From an uncultured Aquimarina sp. (GTDB lineage Bacteria > Bacteroidota > Bacteroidia > Flavobacteriales > Flavobacteriaceae): a stretch of 64,000 nucleotides of DNA. Made by a program: the position numbers and the translations under genes. The stretch covers positions 1 to 64,000 of the forward strand of contig NZ_CANLMP010000007.1 in assembly GCF_947492405.1 (NCBI RefSeq), in the 5' to 3' direction. Below the pieces are notes generated by a model, which was not told the DNA's origin, ran no database searches, and saw nothing but the letters and a program-made list of their open reading frames with translations. Below, piece after piece: positions 1 to 8,984 of this stretch. Positions within the stretch are counted from its first letter, which is position 1. Each line of letters opens with the position of its first letter.

Positions 1-120
1 CAGCTAATCTTGCAGCTTCTGCTTCCTGACGTAATCGCTCTTCCTCAGCTAATCTTGCAGCTTCTGCTTCCTGACGTAATCGCTCTTCTTCAGCTAATTT
101 TGCAGCTTCCGCTTCAGCAT
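1..120. repeat. 45-bp tandem repeat in the coiled-coil coding region
   Basis: Units at 1-45 and 46-90 are almost identical and a third diverging copy begins at 91. On the minus strand each unit encodes 15 residues of the type EERLRQEAEAARLAE. The array continues off the left edge, so the copy number is unknown. A looser repeat encoding (L)AAQKKLELEMAEQKA occurs at about 180-270 and 530-630. The 45-base period keeps the reading frame, so copy-number change would lengthen or shorten the coiled coil. Confidence 0.85.
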
Positions 121-1822
121 CTTTCTGTATGGCTACTTCTCTTTCTAAAGTTTTCTGAGATTCTTCTCTTCTTTTTTGCTCAGCCATCTCAAGCTCTAAT
201 TTCTTCTGAGCTGCCAGTCTTTCTTCTTCGGCTTTTTGAGTAGCCATTTCCAATTCTAGCTTCTTCTGAGCAGCTAGTCTTTCCTCTTCCTGTTTAGCAG
301 CTTCTGCTTCTGCTTCCTTCCTAGCCAACTCTGCCGCAGCTATTTGCTGTCTCTCTGTTTCGGCAGCTTCTTCTGCCAATCGAACAGCTTCTTCCGCTTC
401 TCTTTTAGCTTGTTCTTCTGCTTCTGCAGCAGCTTCCTGTTGCTCAGCCTCAGCTTCTCTTGCTGCTTCTTCAGCGGCAATTCTCGCTTCTTCTTCTTGT
501 CTTCCTGCAGCCTCTTCAGCTTTTTTCTGTTCAGCCATTTCTAGCTCAAGCTTTTTCCGAGCAGCTAATCGCTCCTCTTCAGCCTTTTGCTCGGCCATTT
601 CAAGCTCTAATTTCTTCTGAGCCGCCAACTCTTCTTTCTGCTTGTTAAGTAGCTTAACCTCTTCTTCTCGCTGTAGTGCCAGTTCTCTTGCTTTTCTTGC
701 TTCTTCTTCCTTGGCTTCTTGAATTGATCTTTCTAATCTATTCATAGATCTCTGTGCCTGAGATAAAGAATCACTGTTCGTGCGTTGCAGTTCTCTTATT
801 ATCTTATTTTGATCTAAAATTTCTTTCTTTAATCTTCTTATCTCAGAATCTCTTTGTAACGAGCTTTTCGAAGAAATATTTCTTCTTTTTCTTCTCTTTT
901 CTTCTTTTGCAAAATTAAAGGCTAAGCCAAATTCATGGGTTGCTCCAAATTCTGCAACATTAGAATCTCCACCTATTCCAGGTTCTACCGTGTACCCGAT
1001 AGAAATCATCTTTGTAATATTTGCTCCAATACCAATAGAACCACCATAAAAACTATTATAGCCTAATTGTGCCCATCCGTATTTTGGTATTTCAAATAAA
1101 ACATTTCCTCCATATCGTAAATCTTGTTCTCCTGGCTTAGATGCGTACACCATTCCTCGTAGTTCATTATCCATTCTCCTCCAGTCTAACTCGGTAGTAT
1201 ACATGACATGACCAGAATATTCAAAATTATCGGTTAATAATTCACTCGCTGTAAGATTGTATGTCACCAAATTGCCTACGGAAACTCCAACATCAAAATT
1301 CCCGTAATTAAAGTTTACTCCTGGTCGAAGTAGAAAAACAGAACTGTTCTCATAATTATTAATGATGTCATCATTTACCTGTGCCTCATCTAAATTACTT
1401 TTTAAAGCACTCTGAGAGTAACTTAAATTTAACCCAAAGGTGAAATTCATGTCTCTATTTAGTTCTATATTATATGCGTAGTTGGCTGTGGCTCCAAAGA
1501 ATCTAAATATTCCAACATTTTGCTGGAATAGCCCAACACCAATTCCCGTTTTTTCTTCGAATCTTGCTGAATAACTAAGAAAATATGTCTGCGAATTATC
1601 GCTAAAACTTGCTCTAGGATTCCTATTATAAATATTTAATGAATTTTTGTTTTCTCTAACTAAAGAAAAAGTAGGATTGAACAAAAATCGATTATATTTA
1701 AGAGAATTATGTAATGGAATATCTGATGGTAATATACCTGATGTATTAGATGATCCGTCCTGTCCGCTCACTATATGTGAGCAAAAAATGAATGCGGATA
1801 TATAAAGTATTTTTTTAATCAT
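1..1822 (-). CDS. PorP/SprF-family T9SS outer-membrane protein with a long coiled-coil tail (3' end outside window)
   Basis: An open minus-strand frame runs from the ATG at 1822 to the left edge without a stop (607 codons seen). It starts with a signal peptide (about residues 1-20, ending near VSGQ). Residues 20-304 form a PorP/SprF-type barrel with the usual HNSLKYNRFLFNPTF and KTGIGVGLFQQNVG stretches. SprF of Flavobacterium johnsoniae is needed to secrete its partner adhesin SprB, so an adhesin-export role is likely. From about residue 305 the protein becomes a charged E/K/R/A/Q coiled coil of more than 300 residues with internal repeats; known family members usually end near 300-350 residues. 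It starts 3 bases after the adhesin stop codon, so the two are surely co-transcribed. What lies beyond the coiled coil cannot be seen. Family call is sure; the role of the tail is unknown. Confidence 0.85.
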   Translation of the reverse strand, partial: MIKKILYISAFIFCSHIVSGQDGSSNTSGILPSDIPLHNSLKYNRFLFNPTFSLVRENKNSLNIYNRNPRASFSDNSQTYFLSYSARFEEKTGIGVGLFQQNVGIFRFFGATANYAYNIELNRDMNFTFGLNLSYSQSALKSNLDEAQVNDDIINNYENSSVFLLRPGVNFNYGNFDVGVSVGNLVTYNLTASELLTDNFEYSGHVMYTTELDWRRMDNELRGMVYASKPGEQDLRYGGNVLFEIPKYGWAQLGYNSFYGGSIGIGANITKMISIGYTVEPGIGGDSNVAEFGATHEFGLAFNFAKEEKRRKRRNISSKSSLQRDSEIRRLKKEILDQNKIIRELQRTNSDSLSQAQRSMNRLERSIQEAKEEEARKARELALQREEEVKLLNKQKEELAAQKKLELEMAEQKAEEERLAARKKLELEMAEQKKAEEAAGRQEEEARIAAEEAAREAEAEQQEAAAEAEEQAKREAEEAVRLAEEAAETERQQIAAAELARKEAEAEAAKQEEERLAAQKKLELEMATQKAEEERLAAQKKLELEMAEQKRREESQKTLEREVAIQKDAEAEAAKLAEEERLRQEAEAARLAEEERLRQEAEAARLA

Positions 1823-1825
1823 AAA

Positions 1826-3859
1826 TTATCTCATTACTGTAATTGTCCCCTTTTTTACAACTGTATTACTTCTAGATATTATATAATAATAAATAAGTTC
1901 GTTTGCTTGCGAAGCAGAGTTAGTTGGCCAATCTCCATTATAACCTCCATTTTTTTGGAAATCTACTTTTCCATTAGAAGAGTATATAGTCACCTCCACA
2001 TCTGTTTCTCTAAAGGAGTTGGGTAAAACCCAATCATTATTAGCTGCGTTACCACCGGGAGTAATAACGTTTGGTATTAGTTCTGATAACGCCTGTGGAC
2101 CTCCTACCGAAGCAGTTAGTGTATCTGTTGTACACAATGAAGTACTTATTCTAGCGAAATATTCTCCCTCTTCCGTTACTGTTAAAGTATTGGTAGTTTC
2201 TCCTTCGATTAAAACTTCTTCTCCATTCTGAATCACATACCATTCATATGTAAAATTAACATTTAATGGCGCTGTTAACACTACCGATTCTCCCGCTTCT
2301 AATACCGGAGGCGTAATATCCAAAACTATATCGCTGGACAGGAAATCTATAGGTAAATTATTAGAAACAGCATCTAGCGTACCTCCTGGTTCCGGTCTAA
2401 AAATAGCTCTTAACTCAAAACTTCCTCCGCTATCTGCACGACTTACATCTAACGACAAAGAAGTCTCACCTGTAGAGACTCCATCTTTAAACCATTCAAA
2501 ATCGAAAAAATCAAATTGTTCTGTGGTGAGAGGAACTGACTCATTGTCTGCTGTTATTCCCGCCATTTCAGCTAATGCAATGGTTATTGGGTCTTGTTCG
2601 CAATCGACGACTTCTTCTGGAGCTATGACTATATTAATTCTAGTAGCAGCTCTTACTTTGGTTTCTGTTACTAGGAAAGAATTACAAGGGTCATCTGCTT
2701 CAATTTCTATTCTATAATCTCCAATAAAGGGAGCGGGAAATGTTAACGTTTGACTTGTTGTTACACCTTGACTTTGAATATTCGTATCAACAATAAACCT
2801 AAAAACACTTCCTATAGGGGCATCCGTTTCTATAACTAAGTTTAAAACTTGAGTAGGTAACAATATTAAACCTTCCGGCAAGGGAAGTGTAATACTAGAA
2901 CCTTCGTTTGTAACTATAACCGACTGAGTTAATAAAGTACAGTCCTCACTTAGTGTGATTTGCAATGTATATTCGCCTCCAAAATCGTTATCTGGTAATA
3001 TAATCGTCGGACCAATCTCTCCTTCTAGTGGTTCATCATCTTTTAACCACTGATAATCATAAGAAAAATCTATTTCACTAGCCCTTAGCTCTTTAAGTTC
3101 ATCTGGACAAAAAGAAAAATCTGGAGCATCAGTTACGATAGAGATATCCCCAACGCTTACTAAAGATGCATCTACTCTATTAGATTTATTGAATCTAAAA
3201 ACATTATTACATAACCCTACCGGAACTCTTGCCTGATACGTTCCTTCTTCTGTAATTAATAGCGTAGGACTATTTTCTCCAGGAATAATTACTCCGTCTT
3301 TTAACCATTCCCAATTAAAATCATTAGCATCTAATACATCATCTCCATTGGTAACTTCTACTGCTACCTCTTTAGCAAAAGATGCTACATTACAAAATAT
3401 TATATCATCTCCACTGTTTAAACGTATCAACAAATTATCATCATCAAAAAAATGAAACGGTATAGGTTCTGATATTGTATTTGTAACATTTCCTTCGGTT
3501 GCTGTTACTCTTAATCTATAGTCATCACTACCTGCGTTTTGAGGAACTGTAACACCCATAAAAGTAATATTCGAAGTACCACCTGAAGCTTCGTTAGGAC
3601 CTGGAACCCTTAATAGTTCTTCTCCTCCATTCGCAAAGCTTCCTGTAGGGTCTGATAATTCTAAGATAAATTGATTACTTGCAGGTAACGCAGCACCGGG
3701 AGATAATTCTGCCACAAAATCAAAGCTGTTGGATAGTGTACCACAAGCCTGCGCTCCAGAAGTTAAAGAAGGAGGTCCAATAATACGTTGTGCTTTGACC
3801 ACATGGATACCAAGTGCCAAAAATATCACGACGATTGTAAGGTTAAGTCTTTTCTTCAT
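1826..3859 (-). CDS. Secreted Ig-like/adhesin protein with gliding-motility-associated C-terminal domain
   Basis: About 677 residues. The frame is open up to 3907, but the ATG at 3857-3859 is preferred because MKKRLNLTIVVIFLALG...VKAQ is a clean signal peptide right at the N terminus. The middle holds several Ig-like modules recognisable by repeated 'W-K-D-G' and 'G-x-Y' signatures (FNWEWLKDGV, YQWLKDDEP, FEWFKDGV, YEWYVIQNGE). The last ~85 residues (VITPGGNAANNDWVLPNSF, then VTIYSSNGKV and the ITVMR end) match the CHU_C / gliding-motility C-terminal family, a type B T9SS sorting signal. Such proteins are exported by T9SS to the surface, often with a cognate PorP/SprF protein; here that gene follows after 3 bases. 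Probable surface adhesin; ligand unknown. Confidence 0.85.
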   Translation of the reverse strand: MKKRLNLTIVVIFLALGIHVVKAQRIIGPPSLTSGAQACGTLSNSFDFVAELSPGAALPASNQFILELSDPTGSFANGGEELLRVPGPNEASGGTSNITFMGVTVPQNAGSDDYRLRVTATEGNVTNTISEPIPFHFFDDDNLLIRLNSGDDIIFCNVASFAKEVAVEVTNGDDVLDANDFNWEWLKDGVIIPGENSPTLLITEEGTYQARVPVGLCNNVFRFNKSNRVDASLVSVGDISIVTDAPDFSFCPDELKELRASEIDFSYDYQWLKDDEPLEGEIGPTIILPDNDFGGEYTLQITLSEDCTLLTQSVIVTNEGSSITLPLPEGLILLPTQVLNLVIETDAPIGSVFRFIVDTNIQSQGVTTSQTLTFPAPFIGDYRIEIEADDPCNSFLVTETKVRAATRINIVIAPEEVVDCEQDPITIALAEMAGITADNESVPLTTEQFDFFDFEWFKDGVSTGETSLSLDVSRADSGGSFELRAIFRPEPGGTLDAVSNNLPIDFLSSDIVLDITPPVLEAGESVVLTAPLNVNFTYEWYVIQNGEEVLIEGETTNTLTVTEEGEYFARISTSLCTTDTLTASVGGPQALSELIPNVITPGGNAANNDWVLPNSFRETDVEVTIYSSNGKVDFQKNGGYNGDWPTNSASQANELIYYYIISRSNTVVKKGTITVMR

Positions 3860-4557
3860 AGTTATCACACCAGTTAATTTTATGTGAAAATATGCACTAT
3901 TAATCAACCGATTTGGGGCGCTTGTTAATAATGTTGTTAATATAATTATTGTAAAGTCATAAAATTATGAATTAAAAATTTATATCAAACCAATTTTTCG
4001 TTTTTTTTTGTAATAATATTCTTACTCGTTCTAGATGCAATAATTACATGTGCAAAAGCTATTAATCTTAACAAATTACACTTATTATAATTACCTATAA
4101 ATCAATACATTAAAACACAATTTAATAAAAAAAATGAATCTATTACACAATGAATTTTTTTCATTTGAGAACCGAAAAAAAGCTAATTTATAGGCTAAAA
4201 AAATAAAAAAAGCTGGCAAATACCTTTTTTACTTGGGTTAAAAAACACGTAAAAATGACAACTTTTACCGATTAAGTGTATTAGTTTTTCTTAAAATTTC
4301 AATTATAATTTTAGGAAAAAAAGAATTTGTTAATTTATAATTAAAGTTTCCAGACGGATAGATATACCCCAGAATATTGAGTATTATTTGTTGTAGGAAA
4401 AACGCCGTCGATATGTGAATAAGTGTTCATTTCATTGGCGACGTATACATTGGAAAATTATCTTAAATAATCGCGGAATTTTCCCTTAAAAAACAAAAAA
4501 ATCCCAAAAAACTTAAATGTTTTTTGGGACTTTCTTTAAACCTGATGATTTTACTTT
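3860..4557. other. Gene-free AT-rich gap
   Basis: About 700 bases separate the adhesin gene from the Skp-like gene. I see no convincing ORF or RNA gene. It contains the terminator of the Skp-like gene at its right end and presumably the promoter of the adhesin operon, but I cannot place a clear minus-strand TAnnTTTG element near the adhesin start. Confidence 0.6.
4494..4529 (-). terminator. Intrinsic terminator of the Skp-like gene
   Basis: Perfect 11-bp stem (4502-4512 with 4519-4529) around a 6-base loop; read on the minus strand it is followed by a run of seven T (4501 down to 4495). It lies about 30 bases past the stop codon at 4558. Confidence 0.85.
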
Positions 4558-5085
4558 CTACTTCTCTTCTGTAGAGGCTTTTTCACCGTTTAATTCTGCA
4601 ATAATTCTATCTGTTAAATCTAGCTCTTCCTTTGCATAAAAGATATTCTTCACCTCTGTTTCTCCATAGATATATGTATATCCATTGTTTTTTCCATAAT
4701 CTTTAATAAAGTTCTCAACTTTAGCAATAATAGAATCAATTTCCGTCTGGCTTCCTTGTTGAATTTCTTGCATTCTGGTTTGTTGTTCTCTTTGCAAACC
4801 TTGTTGCTTCACCATTAGTTCTTGCTCCTTTTTTTCTCTATTAGCTTTCGTCATAGATTTCATTATATTCTGATATCCTTGAACTTCAATCTGAAACTGT
4901 TTAGCTTTTTCTTCTAATTCTGCTCTAACTTCATTATTCTTTTTTGTCCACTTTTCCTTAGCAGTTTTCATTTCGCTAAAATCTGATACTACTTTCGTGT
5001 TATTTACATAACCGGTTTTTTCAATTTGTTGATTGCATGAAGTCATTCCGATTAATGCAACAGCAATCCATATAAAATTTCTCAT
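4558..5085 (-). CDS. OmpH/Skp-family periplasmic chaperone-like lipoprotein
   Basis: 175 residues. The N terminus MRNFIWIAVALIGMTSCNQQ is a lipoprotein signal with a lipobox ending at Cys17. Then GYVNNTKVVSDFSEMK, typical of the start of mature OmpH/Skp ('gyvd...vl...p..k'), followed by a long charged helical region (about residues 45-125) rich in K/E/Q, and a C-terminal segment (NNGYTYIYGETEVKNIFYAKEELDLTDRIIAELN) matching the family's closing strands. Skp-type proteins hold unfolded outer-membrane proteins in the periplasm as trimers. Here a lipid anchor would tether it to a membrane. It is monocistronic: own candidate promoter at 5109-5116 and own terminator. Confidence 0.85.
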   Translation of the reverse strand: MRNFIWIAVALIGMTSCNQQIEKTGYVNNTKVVSDFSEMKTAKEKWTKKNNEVRAELEEKAKQFQIEVQGYQNIMKSMTKANREKKEQELMVKQQGLQREQQTRMQEIQQGSQTEIDSIIAKVENFIKDYGKNNGYTYIYGETEVKNIFYAKEELDLTDRIIAELNGEKASTEEK

Positions 5086-5108
5086 TATTTTAAAAATTTA
5101 GTTCTGCG

Positions 5109-5116
5109 CAAAAATA
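5109..5116 (-). promoter_or_regulatory. -7 promoter element of the Skp-like gene
   Basis: CAAAAATA on the + strand, i.e. TATTTTTG on the minus strand, a match to the Bacteroidota TAnnTTTG element, 24 bases upstream of the start codon. No clear -33 TTTG is seen at the expected distance. Confidence 0.5.
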
Positions 5117-5316
5117 TCAAAGTTCATCTGATGTTATACTCATAACTTCATCAAATTAAGAAGGTATAAGAAAAAACAATAAATAACAAATAAACTATTG
5201 TAAAAAACAATGGAAATAGGCTAAAAACGAGCCTTTTTATGAGTTTTTTAAAAAAAACTAAAGTGTACTATAGAAAAGTTATTAGAAAAGGCTTTAAAAA
5301 CTCTTAAAAACAATAT

Positions 5317-6165
5317 TTATGTGTTTTTTAATATATATATGTGCGAAGAATATTCTTTTAAACGTCTTCCTTTAATATTTGACAATAAACCTATCCATAA
5401 TGCTTTCACAAAATTCATCTTCCCATTCTTATACTTTTCCGATAAAAGAGAAACGTAAAACGCATCGAATACTAATGGCATGATTTTTTTTAGCTTCATT
5501 TCTTTTTCCTCAAAAAGTGTTTTTATAGAATTTTTCGAAAAATGCCAAAGATGCCTTGGCACGTCATAAGCAGCCCAGAAAGATTTATAATATTGAGCAT
5601 CGTATGATTTAAAATTTGGAACGGCTATGACTAAATGCCCTCCTGGTTTCAAAAGACGTTTTAACTCTTTTATCTGAGCTGACAAATCAGGAACGTGTTC
5701 TAACACATGCCACATAGTGATTATATCAAAACCATTAGAATCTAAATTAACCGTGTCTGATTGTAAAACTATTCCTTTTTCTTTTGCAAGTACTCTGGCC
5801 TGCTGGTTAGGTTCAATTCCTACGACTTCCCATTTTGTTTTGTTTGCTTCTATTAAAAAATCACCTGTTCCGGCTCCAATATCTAAAAGAGTACCTGTTC
5901 CTTTATGTAACTTCGATATAAGTTTTACTTTCCTATTAAGCGAAAATTTCTTCACTAGGTGGTATGTTTTTTCGAAAATAGTTCGTTTAGCATCTGTATG
6001 AGAAATATAGTCTTCGCTTTCATAATACTTTCCTAAACTATTTTCATCTGGTTTAGGAATGGTAACCAACATATCATGATCTCTATCTCTATAAAGTTTA
6101 AAATTTTCGCCAGAAACGGTATGATCGAGACATTCTATATATAAATCTAACTTTTCTTTATTCAT
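5317..6165 (-). CDS. Class I SAM-dependent methyltransferase
   Basis: 282 residues. Motif I of the Rossmann fold is LLDIGAGTGDFL (about residues 92-103), followed by VVGIEPN (end of strand 2, acidic residue contacting the SAM ribose) and DIITMWHVLEHVPD and GGHLVIAVPN (motifs of the Methyltransf_11/23 group). The N-terminal ~85 residues contain HTVSGENFKLYRDRDHDMLVT and YYESEDYISHTD, typical of the Bacteroidota methyltransferases that resemble those acting on sugars or lipids; the substrate is not known. Neighbours give no pathway hint. It is followed by 230 bases of non-coding DNA before the Skp-like gene. Confidence 0.85.
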   Translation of the reverse strand: MNKEKLDLYIECLDHTVSGENFKLYRDRDHDMLVTIPKPDENSLGKYYESEDYISHTDAKRTIFEKTYHLVKKFSLNRKVKLISKLHKGTGTLLDIGAGTGDFLIEANKTKWEVVGIEPNQQARVLAKEKGIVLQSDTVNLDSNGFDIITMWHVLEHVPDLSAQIKELKRLLKPGGHLVIAVPNFKSYDAQYYKSFWAAYDVPRHLWHFSKNSIKTLFEEKEMKLKKIMPLVFDAFYVSLLSEKYKNGKMNFVKALWIGLLSNIKGRRLKEYSSHIYILKNT

Positions 6166-6553
6166 TGCTAATTAAAAGAAACTATTACTATAATCTTATT
6201 TTTTGATGTTGTCGGTACTCATTAAAACACTTTTATTAATAAAAAAGTGTTTTCCATAAAAGTAAATTCTATATAAACGTGAGTTTCTATATAAGAAAAC
6301 TTATGTCAGTTAGAACAATTTTTGTCCAAAACCTATAGATAGAACTCACTTTGTATTAGTATCAAACATTCTTTATTTACTATTCTTATTATAAAATCTA
6401 TCTACTTATTTATAATCTTCGAAAAACATTGTATCAAAACTATTGATTTTTCCATCTCTAAAAAACACTAAACTGTTTTGCGGTTATAGAACATATAAAT
6501 TAAAACAATTAACACTTAAAATTAATTGTCAAAACAAAATGTTCCACGTGGAA
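6166..6553. other. Gene-free gap with a hairpin and a parS site at its edge
   Basis: 388 bases, AT-rich, no credible ORF. A hairpin with an 11-bp A/T-rich stem (AAAACACTTTT pairing with AAAAGTGTTTT) lies at 6224-6253 and could be a late terminator for the operon ending at 6554. The right edge holds the parS palindrome at 6540-6555. Confidence 0.55.
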
Positions 6554-6555
6554 CT
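6540..6555. promoter_or_regulatory. parS centromere-like site 1
   Basis: TGTTCCACGTGGAACT: the 14-base core GTTCCACGTGGAAC is a perfect palindrome and matches the ParB/Spo0J parS consensus (tGTTNCACGTGNAACa). It overlaps the stop codon of the gene ending at 6554. Confidence 0.85.
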
Positions 6556-7033
6556 ATTGCTTCGTCGCATCGTGAATTTCGAGATCTAGTAATTCACTAA
6601 GCTCTTGTGCTTTCTTTAGTGCTTTTTGGTAATTGTCAGTTTTATACAATGTTACTTTTCTGTTATCTGTAAAAAAGCGAACCACTAATTTATCATGTCT
6701 TTCTTTAGTTCCTATAGCGCTTACAGCACCCCATTCATTATCTAAACTAAAAGATCCAGAAAAAACAGAAATATAATCCGGGAACTCCATTTCAAGTTTT
6801 GATCTAAATAAAACTAAACTGAAAACCGAAAACAACTTTTCATTATTAAAGTCCTTATTAATTTTATACGATGTAGTAAATCCAAAAACAAATAAAGAAC
6901 CTATAAAAAAAAGAAGTCTCGTATAAAATGGTTCTGGTCCCAAAAATAACATAGCTGACGAAAAAACAAGAACAATAGTAATTAAAATTCTGCCTTTTAT
7001 AGCTCTATCCTGTTTACAGATTACATAGCTCAT
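6554..7033 (-). CDS. Conserved hypothetical membrane protein downstream of mnmG
   Basis: 159 residues; family not recognised. Two hydrophobic segments (about residues 15-35 and 38-53: ITIVLVFSSAMLFLG and LLFFIGSLFVFGFTT) form a hairpin in the membrane, followed by a ~100-residue soluble part with FSLDNEWGAVSAIGTKERHDKLVVRFFTDNRKVTLYKT, which looks like a beta-rich domain, and a helical end. The start codon overlaps the mnmG stop codon by one base (TAATG), so translation is probably coupled to mnmG. The soluble part would face the cytoplasm if the N terminus is inside. Its stop codon lies within parS site 1. Confidence 0.7.
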   Translation of the reverse strand: MSYVICKQDRAIKGRILITIVLVFSSAMLFLGPEPFYTRLLFFIGSLFVFGFTTSYKINKDFNNEKLFSVFSLVLFRSKLEMEFPDYISVFSGSFSLDNEWGAVSAIGTKERHDKLVVRFFTDNRKVTLYKTDNYQKALKKAQELSELLDLEIHDATKQ

Positions 7034-8904
7034 TATCGACCCATATAAACTAATAACACCGAAATATCACTTGGAGAAACTCCACTTATTCTAGACGCTT
7101 GTGAAATTGTGGCGGGTTTTATTCTTGTCATCTTTTCACACGCTTCGTAAGAAAGAGATTTAAGCTTTGTGTAATCAAAATCTTTAGGGATTTTTATATT
7201 CTCTAAACGATTCAATTTATCAGCATTATTCTTTTCCTTTTCTATATAGCCCGAATATTTGACTTGTATTTCTGTCTGTTCTAAAACCTCTTTATCTAAA
7301 TCATTTTCCTTAATATATGCAGAAACTTTTTCGAAATGCCTAATATCATTCAATGTAATCTGAGGACGAGCAAACAGTTTAAACATCTTACCGCTTTGAT
7401 TAATTAGCGATGATTTCTTTTCTTCCAAAACTGGATTCGCCTCTTGAGGCGTTACACTTGTTTCTTTAAAAAACTGCACAAAATCGTTTGCCTTTTTTTC
7501 CTTCTCCTCCATTCTTTTCATTCGATCATCAGATGCTAATCCAATTTTATGAGACATAGGTGTTAATCTAAAGTCTGCATTATCTTGTCTTAATAACGTT
7601 CTATATTCTGCTCTGGATGTAAACATACGATAGGGTTCCTCTGTTCCTTTTGTGATTAGATCATCAATCAAAACACCTATATATGCTTCACTTCTTTTAA
7701 GAGTAAACGCTTCCTCCTCTTTTACCTGTAATGCGGCATTTATTCCAGCCATTAAACCTTGTGATGCTGCTTCCTCATAACCTGTAGTTCCATTTATCTG
7801 TCCAGCAAAAAACAAACCAGAAACTAACTTTGTTTCCAATGTGTGTGTTAATTGAGTTGGAGGAAAATAATCATATTCTATTGCATAACCCGGTCTAAAA
7901 AATTTTACTCCTTCAAAACCGACAACCGAACGTAAGGCTTTAAATTGAACATCCTCTGGTAACGATGTAGAAAAACCGTTTACATACACCTCTACTGTAT
8001 TCCAGCCTTCTGGTTCTATAAACATTTGATGTCTGTCCTTATCGGCAAATCTATTTATCTTGTCTTCTATAGATGGACAATATCTAGGTCCAATACTTTT
8101 AATTCTTCCATTAAACATCGGAGAACGATCAAAGCCTTCTCTTAACAAATCATGAACTTCTGAAGAAGTATAAGTCATATAACAAGATCTCTGATTTGTT
8201 AACGGTTTAGATAAATCCGTATAACTAAATTTTTCCGGAATTTCATCACCTGGTTGTTCTATCATTTTAGAATAATCCAAAGATCTTCCGTCCACTCGAG
8301 GAGGTGTTCCTGTTTTCATTCTTCCTGAATCAAAACCTAAGTCCACCAATTGTTCGGTAATTCCAGTAGCCGCTCTTTCACCAGCTCTACCTCCTCCAAA
8401 TTGTTTTTCTCCTATATGTATCAAACCATTAAGAAAAGTCCCATTTGTTAGAACAACAGTCTTAGCTCTCACTTCAATACCAAGAGAAGTTTTCACTCCT
8501 TTTATCTTTCCGTTCTCTACTATTAGACCACTTACCATTTCCTGATAAAAATCCAAGTTTGGGGTTTGTTCTAACAACAATCGCCACTCCTCTGCAAAAC
8601 GCATTCGATCACTTTGCACCCTTGGACTCCACATAGCCGGACCTTTTGACTTGTTCAACATTTTAAACTGTATTGCGGTTCTATCACTTACAATACCGCT
8701 ATATCCTCCAAGCGCATCAATCTCCCTTACAATCTGTCCTTTTGCTATTCCACCCATAGCAGGGTTACAACTCATTTGAGCTATGTTCTGCAAATTCATT
8801 GTGATCAACAACGTGCTACAACCCAAATTTGCGGCTGACGCCGCTGCTTCACTTCCAGCATGACCAGCACCAACAACTATAACATCATATTCCTTATCAA
8901 ACAT
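7033..8904 (-). CDS. mnmG: tRNA uridine-5-carboxymethylaminomethyl modification enzyme MnmG (GidA)
   Basis: 623 residues from the ATG at 8902-8904. The frame is open to 8949, but the extra 15 residues are encoded by the parS site 8919-8934 and lie before the conserved start MFDKEYDVIVVGAGHAGSE, so the inner start is right. FAD-binding GAGHAG (residues 12-17), SCNPAMGGIAKG and RGPRVQSDR-type MWSPRVQSD, YCPSIEDK and FFAGQINGTTGYEEAASQG are all present; the C-terminal helical domain ends SRISGVSPSDISVLLVYMGR. With MnmE it adds the cmnm5 group to the wobble uridine of several tRNAs. Length is normal for the family. Downstream partner overlaps by one base. Confidence 0.97.
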   Translation of the reverse strand: MFDKEYDVIVVGAGHAGSEAAASAANLGCSTLLITMNLQNIAQMSCNPAMGGIAKGQIVREIDALGGYSGIVSDRTAIQFKMLNKSKGPAMWSPRVQSDRMRFAEEWRLLLEQTPNLDFYQEMVSGLIVENGKIKGVKTSLGIEVRAKTVVLTNGTFLNGLIHIGEKQFGGGRAGERAATGITEQLVDLGFDSGRMKTGTPPRVDGRSLDYSKMIEQPGDEIPEKFSYTDLSKPLTNQRSCYMTYTSSEVHDLLREGFDRSPMFNGRIKSIGPRYCPSIEDKINRFADKDRHQMFIEPEGWNTVEVYVNGFSTSLPEDVQFKALRSVVGFEGVKFFRPGYAIEYDYFPPTQLTHTLETKLVSGLFFAGQINGTTGYEEAASQGLMAGINAALQVKEEEAFTLKRSEAYIGVLIDDLITKGTEEPYRMFTSRAEYRTLLRQDNADFRLTPMSHKIGLASDDRMKRMEEKEKKANDFVQFFKETSVTPQEANPVLEEKKSSLINQSGKMFKLFARPQITLNDIRHFEKVSAYIKENDLDKEVLEQTEIQVKYSGYIEKEKNNADKLNRLENIKIPKDFDYTKLKSLSYEACEKMTRIKPATISQASRISGVSPSDISVLLVYMGR

Positions 8905-8918
8905 AATACATCTCCATT

Positions 8919-8934
8919 TGTTCCACGTGGAACA
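8919..8934. promoter_or_regulatory. parS site 2
   Basis: TGTTCCACGTGGAACA, a perfect 16-base match to the parS palindrome, 14 bases upstream of the mnmG start in the mnmG-ybeY gap. Confidence 0.9.
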
Positions 8935-8955
8935 GTAAAAATTATACATAAAATT

Positions 8956-8971
8956 TGTTCCACGTGGAACA
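8956..8971. promoter_or_regulatory. parS site 3
   Basis: A second perfect TGTTCCACGTGGAACA, extended by TT/AA flanks to a 20-base palindrome (8954-8973), 22 bases from parS site 2. Confidence 0.9.
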
Positions 8972-8984
8972 AATTCATATTATC

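Noticed and set aside
1..120. Tandem repeat considered as a CRISPR array
   Set aside because: The units are contiguous without spacers and encode protein in frame.
10..660. Plus-strand reading frames rich in Leu/Phe/Ser at the left edge
   Set aside because: They are shadows of the minus-strand coiled-coil repeats, which keep the opposite strand open.
5218..5240. AGGCT...AGCCTTTTT hairpin upstream of the Skp-like gene
   Set aside because: Stem of only five bases and oriented to the plus strand where no gene ends; not convincing as a terminator.
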